Source: Eretmocerus hayati (Eukaryota; Arthropoda; Insecta; Hymenoptera; Aphelinidae). Taken from it: a DNA stretch of 64,000 nucleotides. The notes under the pieces are model-generated. The model was not told the DNA's origin. It worked only from the letters and a program-made list of their open reading frames with translations, and did not search any database. The stretch is taken from contig CM056744.1 in NCBI GenBank assembly GCA_029851415.1, positions 114,577,838 through 114,641,837 of the forward strand, in the 5' to 3' direction. The position numbers and the translations under genes are program-made. Position 1 is the first letter of the stretch. Each line of letters starts with the position of its first letter. This document shows positions 13,651 to 24,668 of the stretch, one piece after another.

Positions 13651-14781
13651 ATTGAATAATCTATGAGTAGGGGTGATTTGTACTGTATCGAATTATTCTC
13701 TTCACATATTTCGTGACAAATTTTGTATAAAGATAAAGGCATGGAAATAAAAAATCACTACGCATCGAAAAATACTGCTGCTGCTCGATTGACTTCATCT
13801 CTTTCTAAGAAGAATAGATTCGGAAAAAAATTAATTGTTGTGAAACAAGTAGACATTATCCATACTGTTTTTTTCTAGTTAGTATCATGATTCTCATATC
13901 AAAGTAAAAATAAAATTTCCCAACAAAATTCTCAATTATCGTTGATTTTTACATAATCATGAGGATCAATAACAATGACATTGATGAAACGATTGAAAGG
14001 CATGAAAGGCCGAGAGATCTAAATACGATGAATAATCTCACTTGAAAATGATGTGAAGCAACGTCCACAATCTCGTACATTTCAACCCTTTCGAAATTCA
14101 CCTAATAAATCCCAAAAAGTTCACATAAAATCACCAAACGATGCAGACAGTTCCACCAAACAATTTCAGCAAACAAATTATACCCCTCAAAAATCACGAT
14201 ATACCTTCCAACCCTTACCATGTTTCATCCAAAATCAAAACTGACACATCAAAATTTCATCCACACCCACATCTACAACATCTACACCTACGTATATCCC
14301 ATCAAACCATCAAACCCCATCACGCGACATCAAGCTTTTCCCATACACATACATAGACATATCCGCCTGCGTCGAATTGGTCGTCAAATTTCGTTCTCCA
14401 AAATCGTTGCTGGCGTATACAACACCAACCATTAGTAGAGTACCTCCCCAACACATCCCATAACATGTTCACCGTGACAGCTTCACCACTACAAACCCCT
14501 TCTATACTTCCATCATATAGATTCACGTACTTGGTATTTGGCTATAAACGCACGTCGAAATCAATGTGCTTTCTCGTACATAACTCGATCCTGAATTCTG
14601 ACACTCATATATATAGACATACATACATGAGTGTGGGTGGGTGAGGTGGGGGTAATTTGTATCGGTGGAAACACGTAAATTTGTATGACAATGACTCGCG
14701 GAGTGAGGCCTTGCTTCTATGTATACGACGTTGCACCTGTACATAACCCTTTGTTCACTCAATTCTGCATTTGTAATAACC

Positions 14782-14823
<42 letters not shown>

Positions 14824-14956
14824 ATGCAAATACGAGAAGGGCAGTTAAGCATTCTGTAGAATGGCTCGCATTGCCGATGAATTCAAGTCATGATATGACG
14901 CATGGGTATTGCGCGGAATCCTTGGCTAACCGAAGCAGCGCCTACATATATTGACA
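13651..14956. other. Intergenic with (CA)n microsatellite
   Basis: There is a perfect CA run at about 14785-14817. Overlapping small open frames at 14053-14526 and 14523-14954 are shadows of low-complexity A/C-rich sequence. No gene is recognised. Confidence 0.55.
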
Positions 14957-16298
14957 TTATCGCGAAAACTTACACGCTTTGGTCCTTAAAATCGACAAGT
15001 TGAAAATTAATGCCCTGCAGTCCCAGCTTTTTCCATTTTTTTTTCGCATATTGAGTGATAATATATTATAAAACATATGCAGACATTTTTTTGGAGCATT
15101 AAGAGTTTCACATGTATAAGACAAAGAGAGAAAGTAGTACATGGGCCTGACATTTCCAGCTTTTGACGTTTTATTATCTAGCGAGAAATCCTGACGCGAT
15201 GGAATCGAATGACTTTGAAATTCGTGTTTTGATGGTTGGTATGAGTCGGAAATACATGCTCCGGAGCACAGAACTCCATTCCTCCGTCTTTTTTGTGCTA
15301 TTGAGTATCCCAGGGAACAGATTTTGAGTACATGGACCTGCCTCAAAATCGCTTGCAAAAATAAAAGGGTCGGCATAGAAACTTCTCTTTGTAGATTTCA
15401 TCTATTCCCACCATATTTTGATGAAAAAATTGTTCGCTCCCAGATAAACTGACTCTGAGTAGGGTAACGTGGTATGCATGGACCTGACATGAGTTAATTA
15501 CATGGCTAATTTTTGGCTGTAAATGATTATGCAACACTCAAAATTCCAATTGTGGGCCTTTTCTCGCAATGTGATTTGATTGTTTGACATGTTCCCTTGA
15601 GATTTTGTTCGTGGTTAACAAGGGGGACTCACGAAGTGCGGGTCACAAAATCTCACCAATTTTTTTTTCACAGTCTCGTACCACCTAGAATATAAAGAAT
15701 CCAGAGTAACTCCGTCAAATGAGCCCTCGATCCGAAGTCACAGCCTATGACATTAGCATTGTCTGTATAGGCCCTTGTTAAAAAGTGATATATATAGATA
15801 TACTGGCAATGTTAACATTTCTCGTTGTAGCTCTGAACAGGGAGCCCATTTGACGGAGTTACTCTGGATTCTTCATATTCTAGGTGGTACGAGACTGTGA
15901 AAAAAAATTGCTGAGATTTTGTGACCCGCACTTCGTGGGTCCCCCTTGTAAGTACTTTCGAAGAATTTGGGAAGCGCCTTTGTTATTATTAGAAAAGTTC
16001 TCATTTTGAGTGAGAATCCTTTAAGAAAAATGAGGTCCATATAGCTCGGTGTCTAATCAGATCATTCTGGTCATAAAACCTGTGGAAAATAGTTGGTGCA
16101 ATATTGTTTTTCGAGGGAAGAATTTGGTGATTCCCGCAGCCTTAAGTAATTTGACGCTAGCTCTGAGAATATATACATGTAACTGCAAATACAGTAGAAT
16201 ACATGGACCTGACATTTCGACCCTTGATCTTTAAAAATGAGACAGATGACTCGACGGATTAACCTGAAACTTCAGTACCAATCGTATTTCAATGAAAT
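14957..16298. repeat. Dispersed repeat, copy 1 (related to 49455-50300)
   Basis: The stretch AAACTTACACGCTTTGGTCC near 14965 recurs near 49463. The order of shared words downstream is also kept: a T-rich tract, GACATGTTCCCTTGA, CTGCAAATA, CTTGATCTTT, ATGACTCGACGGAT. The word ATGGACCTGACAT or close variants occurs about four times (15141, 15331, 15478, 16203). An internal inverted repeat is listed separately at 15618-15949. The 139-codon minus-strand open frame at 14957-15376 lies wholly inside this repeat and is not considered a gene. Confidence 0.75.
15618..15949. repeat. Inverted repeat inside dispersed repeat copy 1
   Basis: The left arm at about 15618-15730 and right arm at about 15839-15949 are near-exact reverse complements, with shared words ACAAGGGGGAC and CCAGAGTAACTCCGTCAAAT. 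The loop is about 110 bases. Confidence 0.9.
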
Positions 16299-18763
16299 AC
16301 ATGTGAGGGTTTCCACGGAACTTTTAACTTTTGTGTTACTGCAGTGTTCCAGGAGTATTTTGAGCTATTCGGAGTGCGCAGGGGTGGCATTTTATAGTAT
16401 TTGGCATTATAGTATTCAGAGGTGTGCGCTGATTTGGCTATGATATTAGCTCTCATTCATTGATGTAACAGAGTTTTGTGGGAAAACTTTCTCTGGCTAT
16501 TGTTTACCGGAATGATGAAATACCTTGTGCGAAACGGAATGTACCAACGAGTTTTCGAACTTAGAAAGAAGACGAATCGAATCCTGTTTGGTTTGTGAGT
16601 GTGCGTTGATCCGGACAAATTTTATAAAGCTTCAAAGCTCATAAAGTTATCGCGCCACTGGCTTTGAAAATGGTCATTTTTTGATGGCATACTCAGGAAA
16701 CGTAAAGCACAGGATTGGAATGTTGTGCTCTTTTTTCTTCATCGCAAAAGGGATATAACCGCACTGCTCTGAGTTGCAATTGTCGATCGGTATTTCTGTG
16801 AGAAGCTGAGGAGAAATATTTGAATCCGGATGGTAAGCTAAATAAGCCTCTAAATGTGATGGTATCGCGAATTTCTTGATTTCTACATAGTATACGGCTG
16901 ACATATGAACAAAATAACACCACAATATACTCTAGAATTAGAAATAAAACTCATAGGTCGTGACTCGATTTTGGAAATTTACATCGAATTTCGGAGAAAT
17001 CGATGATGAAATTCATCTTAAAGTCAAGTCAGGCAAAATATAATCCGTATTGATCGTCGAGACAATGTTTTGAATCGAATCTATTCGATTGAAGTTGATT
17101 CACGAATGTTTCAAGTGTGAAATTCCGTGCATGTCGTTCTGAACCAGATGCCTCGGCTTGGAAGAGAGTGGCACCATTTTTTTCACATGTTTTCAAGGTC
17201 TAAGTGCCTCGACAGAAAGTGCACGATGTTCTTTTCTCCAATTTTTGCCCTGTGTATAAGCATAGGCGCTCGCTTTTTTCCCCGTTTTTTCTCCGTGGAA
17301 GTAGCGCCATTGCGCGCCCGTGGTGGCCACTGCAACTACAGCGCCTATGCTTATACACGGGGAAAAAATGGAGAAAAGAGCATCGCGCACTTTCTGTCGA
17401 GGCCCTAAGAATCACATGAAACCCATTTCAAACGTGTTTGATGAGATAACTTTTTTTTTAATTCTAGAGGGTCAATAGTTAAAAGTTCCATGGAAACCCT
17501 CATGTAAGAAAATTTGAATGGAGTGATTCGGAGCTTGCCCGTCAAAATGCAAGGCCGTGCATAACACGTTCCGGGTAAGTTCTCACGATAATACCCATAT
17601 GAGGGTTTCCATGGAACTTTTAAATATTGACCCTCCGAAATAGAAAGAAAAAATTTTCATCCCACACGTTTGAAATGGGTTTTATGTGATTCCTAGACCT
17701 TGAAAACATGTGAAAAAAGGGGTGCCACTCTCTTCCAAGCTAAGCTATCTGGTTCATAACGACAATTACGGAAATTCAATCTCGGGTCATTTGTAAATCA
17801 ACTCTAATCGAATAGATTCGATTCAAAATATTGTCCAGACGATTGATAGGGATTATACTTTGCCTGACTCGACTTTAAGATGAATTTTATCATGTATTTT
17901 TCCTAAATTCGATGTAAATTTCGAACATCGAGTCACGGCCTACGAGTCTCATTTCAATTTCTGGAGTATACTGTGGTGTTTTTTTGTTCATATTTCAGCC
18001 GTAGACTATGTAGAAATCGAGAAATTCGCGATACCATCACATTTGGAGGCTTATTTAGCTTACCATCCGGACTCAAATATTTCTCCTCAGCTTCTCACAG
18101 GAATACCGATCGACAATTGCAACTCAAAACAGTGCGGTTATATTCATTTTGTGATGAAGAAAAAAGAGCACAACAATCGAATCCTGTGCTTTTGAAGCCA
18201 GTGGCGCGAGAACTTTATAAGCTTTGAAGCTTTATAAAATCTGTCCGGATCAACGCACACTCACAAACCAAACGGGATTTGATTCGTCTTCTTTTTAACT
18301 TCGAAGACTTATTGCTAAATTCCCCATTTCGCACAAGGTATTTCATCATTTTCGTAAACAATAGCCAGAGAAAGTTTTCCCACAAAACTCGGTTACATCG
18401 ATGAATGAGAGCTAATATCATAGCCAAATCAGCGCACACCTCTGAATCAGAGATTTTCTCAAAATATGAGATTAGTAGATGGATATATCATCCCACCGAA
18501 GTAGTTGAGGCATAGGTATTTTAGTTACAGCCTTATCAATTCAAAAAATCGCGTTGGTACGTATGTAAACTACCCAAAAATCATCTTTTGCGGTCTGCTA
18601 TTGACAAATCAGGATGCGTTTCAACAAAAAAGAATGTAGTCCATATTGAATGATGCCAAATACTATACAATGCCACGCCTGCACACTTCTCATAGTTCAG
18701 AATACTCCAGGAACATTGCAGTAACACAAAAGTCAAAAGTTCCGTGGAAACCCTCATATATGT
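16299..18763. repeat. Large nested palindrome with two inner hairpins
   Basis: Outer arms of roughly 0.9-1.07 kb (about 16299-17203 and 17693-18763) are reverse complements; the right arm carries about 190 extra bases near 18450-18640. Between them lie two further inverted repeats in series: one at 17207-17273/17339-17405 (GTATAAGCATAGGCGC) and one at 17406-17512/17596-17697. The word GAGGGTTTCCAYGGAACTTT occurs four times, at the outer ends and in the second inner hairpin. Mirrored open frames (16674-16925 versus 17973-18227) are products of the palindrome. No transposase is seen. Confidence 0.85.
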
Positions 18764-19768
18764 ACACATATGGTTGACTGTTTAATACCACGCTTGATTA
18801 GGCAATTGAATTAAAAAATTAGGAGATATAAGAATAAACGAGTTCCTGGGAGTTTGCAGAATTGGAGTGCTGCATGTTTTACATCAATGATTTTGATGTT
18901 GAAGCATGAAAATTATTGTTGTAAAAAAGTTTAAGTGTTTGCTGAGAAGATGTTTGCAGTTCAGAACGAATGAAAATCAACTTTATTAAAATGAACATTC
19001 AAAACAGCGATTGTACATATTTCGTGTAGAGAGGTTCCATTATAGCGAAATTTCTATAGGTACAACTGATCAGGGAAATTGGTAGACTCACTACATCAGT
19101 CTTTTCATGATAGACTAATGAAACTTTCCAAGAGTATATTTTGCTTCTGTTTACATTCGTAAGTATTCCAAACGGAGATAGATATCGAAACGATGTATTC
19201 TTTGAATCTGTTACCAGATGAGACTCGATGAAACATTTAATTGTCGAAGAATTCACCACTTCAATTTTAATCTAGTGGTATTAATTCAAAAGGCGCGGTG
19301 GCGCCTTGCTGGCAAGTATTTCATGATGATGGATTTATTGTCCTGAAGAAAGATACTGTATTGGCTGTGGTTTTGATCTCATTCTGCAACAAGATCGAGA
19401 AATCGTCCATTCAAAATAACGAGTTTCATCATGAACATTTGTGAACTCAATTGCAGTTGGATGGATACCTTGCTAACTTTATATTTTTACCCTTCCAAGA
19501 CGACTAATAATAGTTTCTGATATCAGAGTAACTTCCCAATTCCTCTTTAAAATTGTCAACCAGCTGGGCTCTGGCAAAAGAATGAGTATAAGCAGAAATC
19601 GTCTTTCTCGACTTTTTATTTCAATGAACCATGACAATAAGCAGCGTGGCGCTTCTGGGTTCGAGAAATTTGGAAAAAATTCAACTTTTTGATAAGAAAA
19701 GAAGATAGCGTATTGAAGAACAGATTCTATTTCGTAATTCAAGAACTGGAACAATAAACTTGATCCAT
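18764..19768. other. Intergenic, 3' side of the ankyrin gene
   Basis: The minus-strand poly(A) signal AATAAA at 19615-19620 lies about 150 bases past the stop of the ankyrin gene and may be its 3' end signal. Short open frames at 18999-19259 and 19479-19754 have no recognised domain. Confidence 0.45.
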
Positions 19769-22700
19769 TTACGATTTCTTTGCCTTTGCAATTATTTCTC
19801 GCAGATCTGCATCACTCAGGAATGCAAGTATCATTTCTAAGCACATTTGTGGTAAAGGCAATTCATTCAAAAAATTCAAACTTTTTTTGACATTGGATAG
19901 TAAATCTTGCCTCCAAACGCCCTTATAGCAATGTACTTCGACGAGACCGCCATACAAAGGATATTTCTCATAAAAACCATCTGATAAAATTATTTTTATC
20001 AAATCTTCATTCTCACAATGATAAGTCATTCTGTTCAAACTTTTAAATAAGATATCACGTAAAGTTGTGTAAGGATCAACTCTCACGATTATCATCGATT
20101 CAAGTTCTTTTCGACACTCATATTCAAAAGCAGCTTCTTCAAAAACAACATTGGAATATGATTTTACTAGTTCATAAGCACGTTTGTTCTCCTCACTGAC
20201 GTGCCACCCTATTAACTGTAATTTTTTTATATGTTTCAGCATGACAGTAATACATTTCCTTTCGTTCTCGTTATAAATTCGATGAGTCATGGTTGATAAT
20301 GCGTTCAATGCGATGGGGAATTTTTTCGTCAAACATGTTCTACCTTTCCTATCCATTTTATTGATATCTGCTCCGGTGTTGAGGAGAAAAGTTAGACAAT
20401 CTTCACTATTACTTTCAGCGAATAAGAAGAATGGGATATTGCCGTAAATATCTTCAGTATTTGCATTACTTCCATACCTAACGAGCAGTTTCACAAAGTC
20501 AATATCATAAAGGCTATGAGCATAATGTAATGGAGTTCGCCATTCATAATCTCGGGCATTAGCTGCAGTACGATTCTCCAACAGTAATTCTATCCTTTGT
20601 ATCTTTTCTGCCTTAATTAAAGGATTTTCACGCAATAACAGCGAATGAAGAGATGACCGCCTACAATCATCACGACAGTTCACAAGAATCTTCTTTGTTT
20701 TTTTATCAGAAACTTTCAGAACATGTTTCACAGTTCGAAATGGACCCACGCAACATGCCATGTAGAAATGACTTGGTCTGATTGGAGTTTGGTTGACTAT
20801 TTTGAAAGAAAATAGTGATTTTGCATGCCTACCCAAGGTATGCAGTGGAATTTTCTTAAGGAAGGCACATTCGAAACCTGTCTTCCCCGCACTGTTCTCT
20901 ATGAGAGGATTCGCTCCATTGTCCAACATTAATTCCGCTTTCTTGATATTACCAAATTCCATAGCAAGATGAAATGGTGTACATCCATTATACGGATGTT
21001 TCCGATCTAATTGGATGGAGCTATTGACCTTATCTTGACAGGCCTTAATACATTGCTGTAATAGATTCATACTTTTTTCATCCGTAAGGCAACATAAGGC
21101 ATGTAAGATGGTAACACCCCGAGTATTAAAAGTTGAATCAGCTTCTGATGACAAGAACAGTAGAATTTTTTCCAGAACTCTGAAGTATTTCTCATGATTT
21201 CGAGGAAGATCCAAGGCCATTCTTCCTATTACAAAATCAAAAGGATTCAAGCTAGCTTGATTTGTAATCCCAATATCCGCATGGTTTTCAAGAAGAAATT
21301 TGACAACCTCAGGCTGGAGATACATGCATGCGAAATGCATTGGACTAAAGCCAGCCCAAAATTCTGATCCATCCATGACTTGAGCATTTACATCCACACC
21401 AGACTCCAATATACTCTGGAGGAGTTGGATTTTGTTTGTTGTACATAAGATATGGAATATCGATAGTCCATCATTATCGACTACATTATTTTGTGCATTG
21501 TCATCCAGACTGTTTACGATCAACATGAATATTTCTTTGTAATCACGATAGAATGCAATGTGGAGAGGGGTTTCACCATTGCCATTTTGAATCATAACAT
21601 CTGCTCCATGCTTCAATAAGTACTTTGTTGAGCTTATAGATTTGTACTCTACTGACATATGAAGGAATGTACCACCATTCCCAACTAGCTCATTGAAGTC
21701 AGAAGGAACATTAATTCCTAAATCAGTTATTGATCTTGCAATCGACCATACATGATTGGGAGAACAAATGGAATAAAATTTACTTAGCCTCTTGTGTTCT
21801 GTGGCAGGCGTGTTACAGGTGGGTATCATACGCTTGTTGTAGATGTAGTCGCATCCCATCATGAATTTATATTTCAGCATCTTTGAGAAGGTAGTAGATT
21901 GCAATTCTACTCCTGATCGTAAGAGTAGATCTATCACCTTAGGGCACTCATAATACAAAGCAAAGTGTATGGGCGTCCAACCTTTCCAAGACCCTCCATG
22001 GGATTCACTAACTTTGAGATTTATGTCTACTCCCAAATTCAGGAAATATTCCACAACGGATGGATCATCTCTTGTACAGGCAATATGAAAGTGAGTTACC
22101 CCTTGTACACTATCAGGATTCTTGAAAGCAGATTTGTTAGCTGTCAAGAGTAGATCAAGAATTTGTTCATCTCGCTGTAGATCAGCTAAATGCAATGGTG
22201 TCATGGCGCTCATTGAATCTTTGGCTGTTATATCAGCTCCACACTTCAATAAATACTCTACAGTTTCTTGACAACCATAACGAACAGAAAAATGCAATGG
22301 AGTATAACCTTGGCAGAAAAATAAACTGTGTTTGACTGGCTTATTTAGATCCTGTCCTTGATTCATTGATAGCAACTTCTTCACGATATCAACTCGATTT
22401 CTCATGCATGCTATGTGTAGATGACTGAAGTGATCATTGTCTTCTTGATTGGACACATCGTAAGATAAGAGAAGATCAACTAGGGATGTGTTCTCGGTTT
22501 TGGCTGCTAGAATCAAAGGGGTTTCTCCAGACACATTTTTGGCATTCATATCTGCACCTTTATCCAGCAGAATTCTAGCAATTTCCAAAGATCTTGATTG
22601 GACAGCCAAATGCAAGGGTGTATGATTATAAGGACTAGAGAGGTAATGATTCACTGGAGTATCTTCATCGAGTAATTTCTGAATTCGGATTTCATCTCTG

Positions 22701-22789
22701 CTACGCACTGCTCTTAGTAAATCTACATAGGCCTCCAGAGTATGCGTTGAGAGACCTTCATCAGCAGAGAACACAGGATCAAAATCCAT
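19769..22789 (-). CDS. Ankyrin-repeat protein with C-terminal PRANC-like domain
   Basis: A single uninterrupted 1006-residue frame starting with ATG. By eye it holds about 14-16 ankyrin repeats, for example TPLHLAV near residue 57, TPLHFSV near 163, TPIHFAL near 272, TPLHIAF near 407, TPFHLAM near 604 and TPLHYAH near 752. Many end in the usual GADxN-type turn. The final ~115 residues, with an F-box-like end (LPLPQMCLEMILAFLSDADL, 977-996), resemble the PRANC domain. In poxvirus proteins such domains bind the SCF ubiquitin-ligase machinery and ankyrin repeats choose targets; that role here is inference. PRANC-ankyrin genes are known in parasitoid wasps, Wolbachia and poxviruses, so lateral transfer is plausible. 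No signal peptide or membrane segment is seen. The lack of introns across 3 kb is notable. The ankyrin call is certain; PRANC is probable. Confidence 0.93.
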   Translation of the reverse strand: MDFDPVFSADEGLSTHTLEAYVDLLRAVRSRDEIRIQKLLDEDTPVNHYLSSPYNHTPLHLAVQSRSLEIARILLDKGADMNAKNVSGETPLILAAKTENTSLVDLLLSYDVSNQEDNDHFSHLHIACMRNRVDIVKKLLSMNQGQDLNKPVKHSLFFCQGYTPLHFSVRYGCQETVEYLLKCGADITAKDSMSAMTPLHLADLQRDEQILDLLLTANKSAFKNPDSVQGVTHFHIACTRDDPSVVEYFLNLGVDINLKVSESHGGSWKGWTPIHFALYYECPKVIDLLLRSGVELQSTTFSKMLKYKFMMGCDYIYNKRMIPTCNTPATEHKRLSKFYSICSPNHVWSIARSITDLGINVPSDFNELVGNGGTFLHMSVEYKSISSTKYLLKHGADVMIQNGNGETPLHIAFYRDYKEIFMLIVNSLDDNAQNNVVDNDGLSIFHILCTTNKIQLLQSILESGVDVNAQVMDGSEFWAGFSPMHFACMYLQPEVVKFLLENHADIGITNQASLNPFDFVIGRMALDLPRNHEKYFRVLEKILLFLSSEADSTFNTRGVTILHALCCLTDEKSMNLLQQCIKACQDKVNSSIQLDRKHPYNGCTPFHLAMEFGNIKKAELMLDNGANPLIENSAGKTGFECAFLKKIPLHTLGRHAKSLFSFKIVNQTPIRPSHFYMACCVGPFRTVKHVLKVSDKKTKKILVNCRDDCRRSSLHSLLLRENPLIKAEKIQRIELLLENRTAANARDYEWRTPLHYAHSLYDIDFVKLLVRYGSNANTEDIYGNIPFFLFAESNSEDCLTFLLNTGADINKMDRKGRTCLTKKFPIALNALSTMTHRIYNENERKCITVMLKHIKKLQLIGWHVSEENKRAYELVKSYSNVVFEEAAFEYECRKELESMIIVRVDPYTTLRDILFKSLNRMTYHCENEDLIKIILSDGFYEKYPLYGGLVEVHCYKGVWRQDLLSNVKKSLNFLNELPLPQMCLEMILAFLSDADLREIIAKAKKS

Positions 22790-23669
22790 TCTAAAATGTA
22801 CTGCACTCTCTATAAATGAAAGTGGTTACTCAAGTGTGATGAGATGTAATTATGATAGGGTAGTAACTGCTATGGTGGATGACTACTCAAAATTTGTAAC
22901 CTCAAGAGCACAAAGAGGCAGTGCTCTTATTGCGCTCAACAAACACTCTCCATGGCAGATTTCCCTGAAAAAGAGATGTGGACATGCAAAAATGGTACAC
23001 CTAGAATGTAAAGTACACCCTTGCCTGAGAGAGGTTGAGAAACCCATGGTGGAATTCCACCATGGAGAAACCGGTAGATTGGATCGTATACGTTATACAT
23101 ACATACCTTACTGTAAATACGAGGAAATGTTGCAACATCAACGCGATTCCTCACAGATATCAACTGTCGAGCCTCTTTCTTTTACAGAAAAATTGCAGGA
23201 AACTATGGGGAGAATCGTTCGGTCTCTGTGTGAATCTTTCTTATTGCAAACCGCACAATGATGAAAACAATCTCAACGTCATCAGTCAACTATCAATGAC
23301 TATCGTGATGACTCAAGGAGTCACGGATACTCACGAACATCAAAAAACTTGACGAAGATGCTATCAATTATGAATCGCGCATCGATCTGCATGTGATCTG
23401 CATTCTATACATTATTATGTGCAGATATACGTGGTTTAGCGGGTGCACTTCAACCAGGCGCGTTTGAAGGTTAGTATATAAGGAGTTTCAATTCAATTAA
23501 TGATGCACAGGTCCACAGGTGTCAAGGATTTAGATAAGCAATCATTGTAACACATAACACCTGAGATTTTAGTTTTTGATCTATAGACTGATAACCATAT
23601 AATCACTCGAATGTTTTCGAGTCGTTCTCGCTAATGACATTCTCTCCTATAAATTTATATATATATATA
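22790..23669. other. Intergenic, 5' side of the ankyrin gene, with a 22-bp perfect palindrome
   Basis: This should hold the promoter of the minus-strand ankyrin gene, but no TATA box or initiator could be assigned. A perfect 22-bp palindrome (CCATGGTGGAATTCCACCAT plus GG) lies at 23044-23065. A 141-codon plus-strand frame at 22836-23261 starts with GTG, has no known domain and overlaps frames on both strands, so it is not called a gene. Confidence 0.45.
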
Positions 23670-24457
23670 CAGTACCGTTCATAAGTTCTCGATGGTCGAT
23701 CCCTCGATTACCCTGACTTGGAACAGCAATAAGTCAAATTCTATGCGTTGTACGAAAATTGTCAAGGAAGCATCTTACAGAGCAGAAAAAATACTAACTT
23801 TTACTGGTTTTTGATGATTTTTATCGAATATTTTTGAAGGTCCTACACGCTGATGAAAAAATAGAAAATCTAAAAATTTTTTACTTTCATTGAGACACCT
23901 GCAGTTTTAATGCGAATAAAGATACGGCAATTCTGAAAAAAGCATCTTGTAGAGCGGAAAAAATGCTATGTGTAGCCATTTTTTGATTATTTTTTACGTA
24001 CCGCGCATGAGAACGTACAAGCTGTCTAGATACCCAAAATGACTGCTTATCATCGGAAACGGCACAGAAAACGGTGAAAAACCATGATTTTGGGGGTTTG
24101 GACAGCTCGCACGTTCTCACCCGGGATACGTAAAAAATAATCAAAAAATGGCTACACATAGCATTTTTTCCGCTCTACAAGATGCTTTTTTCAGAATTGC
24201 CGTATCTTCATTCGCATTAAAACTGCAGGTGTCTCAATGAAAGTAAAAAATTTTTAGATTTTCTATTTTTTCATCAGCGTGTAGGACCTTCAAAAATATT
24301 CGATAAAAATCATCAAAACCCAGTAAAAGTTAGTATTTTTTCTGCTCTGTAAGATGTTTTCTTGAAAATTTTCGTACAACGCATAGAATTTGACTTATTG
24401 CTGTTCCAAGTCAGGGTAATCGAGGGATCGACCATCGAAAACTTATGAACGGTACTG
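23670..24457. mobile_element. Tc1/mariner-type palindromic element (788 bp)
   Basis: The ends are CAGTACCGTTCATAAGTT and its exact reverse complement, flanked by TA on both sides (23668-23669 and 24458-24459), the target duplication of Tc1/mariner elements. The two halves (about 23670-24043 and 24086-24457) are reverse complements for some 370 bases with few mismatches, leaving a loop of about 40 bases. No transposase is present. The whole element would fold into one long hairpin. High arm identity suggests a fairly recent or correction-maintained copy. Confidence 0.9.
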
Positions 24458-24564
24458 TATACATGAATATTCTTGTGGTACTAACAATAATGAATGAAAA
24501 TTGGCATAACATCAATATTCTCAGCTTGATTTGGCAAGAATCAAGAATGGATTATCACGCTACC

Positions 24565-24668
24565 CTGGTAGAAATGTTGAACATTTTTTGGCCAATAACT
24601 GGCCAAGTCACTTTGATACTGGCTATACTATCGTATCCAGGAGGAAAAAATGGTCACATTTCTACCAG
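24565..24668. repeat. Short inverted repeat, possible tiny MITE
   Basis: CTGGTAGAAATGT at 24565-24577 and its perfect complement at 24656-24668 bracket about 78 bases that include TGGCCAATAACTGGCCA. The overlapping 79-codon frame at 24445-24684 is judged incidental. Confidence 0.5.

Noticed and set aside
14957..15376. 139-codon minus-strand open frame
   Set aside because: Lies entirely within a dispersed repeat that recurs at 49455 without a conserved frame; no domain seen.
22836..23261. 141-codon plus-strand open frame upstream of the ankyrin gene
   Set aside because: GTG start, no recognised motif, overlaps frames on both strands; probably chance.
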